NCBI GenBank assembly: GCA_964246695.1
Contig: CAXTSI010000086.1
Location: 1 to 22,149 of the forward strand
Direction: 5' to 3'
Source: Stigonema sp964246695
GTDB taxonomy: Bacteria; Cyanobacteriota; Cyanobacteriia; Cyanobacteriales; Nostocaceae
Length of the DNA stretch: 22,149 nucleotides
The position numbers and the translations under genes were made by a program. The notes beneath the pieces are model-generated. The model was not told the DNA's origin. It worked only from the letters and a program-made list of their open reading frames with translations, and ran no database searches. Shown here in pieces: positions 20,519 through 22,149 of the stretch; the stretch's first letter is position 1; the number at the start of each line of letters is the position of its first letter.

Positions 20519-21622
20519 ATGCACGTAGTCGCCTACACTGACTCTGCTGGTATTGGAGGCGCGGAGATCAGCCTCAAACATTTGGTAACTAACGTGTCGT
20601 CCGACATTGATGTGACCGTAGTCGGCACTTGCCAGTTGGTAGTAGATACAATTGCACACCATAAACCGCAAAAATCACGGGTGGTGTTGCCCACCTCGGG
20701 AATCCGCTCCCTAACAGCGCACCTCCAGATACTACATCGACTGCGGCCTGACGTAGTACACATCAACCTTTGTACGCCTTGGGAATGTGCAACAGGTCTG
20801 TTTGCCGCGCTGACATTACCCAATACTCGTGTAGTACGTGTTGACCAGCTACCGCTACGCACCACGGACGCTGTTAATCTGTGGCGCACTAGGGCGCTGT
20901 CGCTACGAGTTGATGCTCATGTTGCAGTTGGTGATACCAGTGCAAGGCGGATGGAAGACTTTTATGCTCTGGGTCGCGGTACAGTAATTTCTATACCTAA
21001 CTGTGTACCTGATGTAGAGGGTGAGCCGAAACCGCCAGTCCCAAGAACCGAGGGATTCGTTGTGATTGGCAGTGTTGGGAGACTGGATGCAATGAAAGGT
21101 CACGATCTCCTGATCCGGGCGATCGCCCAACTTCAAGGTGTGCGAGTTGTCATCCTAGGTGAAGGGGAACAACGTGCAACACTCCTGAAGCTAGCAGATC
21201 AATTGGGGGTGGGCGATCGCGTCCAGCTACCCGGATGGGTAGACAACCCCCGCACCCACCTGTCGGAATTTGACATCTTTGCTATGCCGTCTCGGTCAGA
21301 GGGTTTTCCATTGGCGGTAGTTGAAGCAATGCTTGCAGCCCTTCCGGTTGTTGCTACTCGTGTAGGTAGTGTGGAAGAAGCCGTAATTGATGGCGAAACT
21401 GGGTTATTAGTCAATAAAGATGATGTAGACGGACTGGAAAAAGCACTACGCCGCCTGCGGGATGACCCAGCACTACGTCTGTGCCTTGGTCAACGCGGTC
21501 GGGCGATCGCACAGAGTCACTTTACCGTCGAACATATGGTTAGTCGTTATGAACACCTGTGGCGCCAGGTGGTGGAGAGACCCCAAGTTCCCAGGCTGCG
21601 GGTTTCACAACCCCGGGAGTAG
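20519..21622 (+). CDS. GT4-family glycosyltransferase (GT-B fold)
   Basis: 367 residues from the ATG at 20519; TTG at 20516 is in frame. The N-terminal domain has GIGGAEISLKHLV at 11-23 and RPDVVHINL at 76-84. The C-terminal domain has GSVGRLDAMKGHDLL at 184-198, GEGEQRATLLKLADQLGVGD and LPGWVDN, and the EX7E motif in SRSEGFPLAVVEAM with Glu261 and Glu269. It is a retaining transferase using a nucleotide sugar, acting at the cytoplasmic side, probably in exopolysaccharide or glycolipid assembly; the acceptor is unknown. No other polysaccharide genes are in the window. It uses a GC-richer codon set than the neighbours and carries three HIP1 sites. A competing ATG at 20505 opens only an 11-codon frame. 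Confidence 0.9.
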   Translation: MHVVAYTDSAGIGGAEISLKHLVTNVSSDIDVTVVGTCQLVVDTIAHHKPQKSRVVLPTSGIRSLTAHLQILHRLRPDVVHINLCTPWECATGLFAALTLPNTRVVRVDQLPLRTTDAVNLWRTRALSLRVDAHVAVGDTSARRMEDFYALGRGTVISIPNCVPDVEGEPKPPVPRTEGFVVIGSVGRLDAMKGHDLLIRAIAQLQGVRVVILGEGEQRATLLKLADQLGVGDRVQLPGWVDNPRTHLSEFDIFAMPSRSEGFPLAVVEAMLAALPVVATRVGSVEEAVIDGETGLLVNKDDVDGLEKALRRLRDDPALRLCLGQRGRAIAQSHFTVEHMVSRYEHLWRQVVERPQVPRLRVSQPRE

Positions 21623-21678
21623 AGTTTCCCCATCATCGCCATGACAACTTCTTTCATGACCCAACCCATGCACGTGTT

Positions 21679-21960
21679 ATGATTGAGGAGCGATCGCCCC
21701 AAAATGCTATTGGTGTGGCGCTGGCTCCTAATAATAAAGTCGTCTGGCGCGTAGATGATAGTCCTAGTCAAACAGGTTCCCTCTTCACTGGAACTGTTTA
21801 CCTTAATGCATCTAATGAATTTCTTTGGATATACCGAAACCAAACGAGTGAATGTTTGCACATGACCTTAAATCCCAACCTGTTGAAGCAACTGACAGCA
21901 GATTGTGGTTTATCTAGCAATGTTGCATTCGAGTTTCCGAACTTTGCTTGGGAACAATGA
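21679..21960 (+). pseudogene. AraC-type regulator fragment, N-terminal domain only
   Basis: The frame is open from 21559, overlapping the end of the glycosyltransferase, but the recognisable part begins near MIEERSPQNAIGVALAPNNK and runs LFTGTVYLNASNEFLWIYRN, then LHMTLNPNLLKQLTADCGLS. This fits the N-terminal ligand-binding domain of the AraC-family regulators common in cyanobacteria (pattern: G.V.L.PA..EFLW...L.PE.L). It stops after FAWEQ with no helix-turn-helix domain, and none is found in 21961-22149, where I see no other gene. The fragment lacks DNA binding and is probably inactive. The start is uncertain. Confidence 0.5.
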
Positions 21961-22149
21961 CCTTTGGCGAAAACATTGATTGGGGTGCATCCTACGAGGA
22001 GACATAGTAATAAACAAGAACAAACTGCTGTGCATCTAATCTTGCACTATTAAAAGCTAGGGGAGCCAGGAGTCACAAGTTAATCCCTAAAAGGATTGTC
22101 GTTGTACCCATAATATTGCCGAAATGGAACCATAAGCTTGCCAATTGAC

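Overview
The window looks like a chromosomal segment of a filamentous, Nostocales-type cyanobacterium. The evidence is the many HIP1 octamers (GCGATCGC), the inverted arrays of AT-rich heptamer repeats, the small dispersed repeats, a CrtO-type carotenoid ketolase, CYP110-like P450s, and toxin-antitoxin and Uma2 genes packed among MITE-like palindromes. It is a draft scaffold: positions 3694-3793 are exactly 100 N.

Layout. (1) 1-1900: a MITE-like palindrome, an HTH gene remnant, a PD-(D/E)XK-like hypothetical gene and a Uma2 gene. (2) 1906-8000, all on the minus strand: a crtO-type ketolase, a 130-bp direct repeat holding the assembly gap, a DUF2993 gene, and two paralogous cytochromes P450. 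(3) 8174-10399, plus strand: a large thiamine-diphosphate transketolase-like gene. (4) 10400-18000: an accessory island made almost entirely of small two-gene modules and their wrecks. It holds a small ORF plus Uma2 pair flanked by a duplicated 3' end of the transketolase-like gene, an MNT nucleotidyltransferase with a stub where its partner should be, a VapBC-like pair, a kinase fragment, a retropepsin-like pair, an AT-rich gene with weak UDG-like motifs, HigBA, an orphan antitoxin broken by a short repeat, a DUF6888/DUF6887-like pair whose first gene is split by a MITE, and a DUF4926-like gene. (5) 18260-22149: a DUF4336 gene, a second copy of the same MITE, a secreted small protein, a GT4 glycosyltransferase and an AraC-type fragment.

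The most informative signal is the repeat biology. The MITE at 17201-17378 sits in a gene with a 3-bp target duplication, and removing it together with one target copy restores a clean 63-codon ORF. A sister copy at 19618-19739 has the same outer ends and its own 3-bp target duplication, but its interior lies in the opposite orientation. A different palindrome at 13448-13592 has a 9-bp target duplication. Short repeats have also entered coding sequence: one in frame in a P450 (9 added residues) and one in an antitoxin-like gene (in-frame stop). The 224-bp duplication around the Uma2 pair suggests it arrived as a cassette or by local duplication.

No rRNA, tRNA, CRISPR array or complete transposase gene was recognised. 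Functions are inferred from reading motifs only; no database search was possible.
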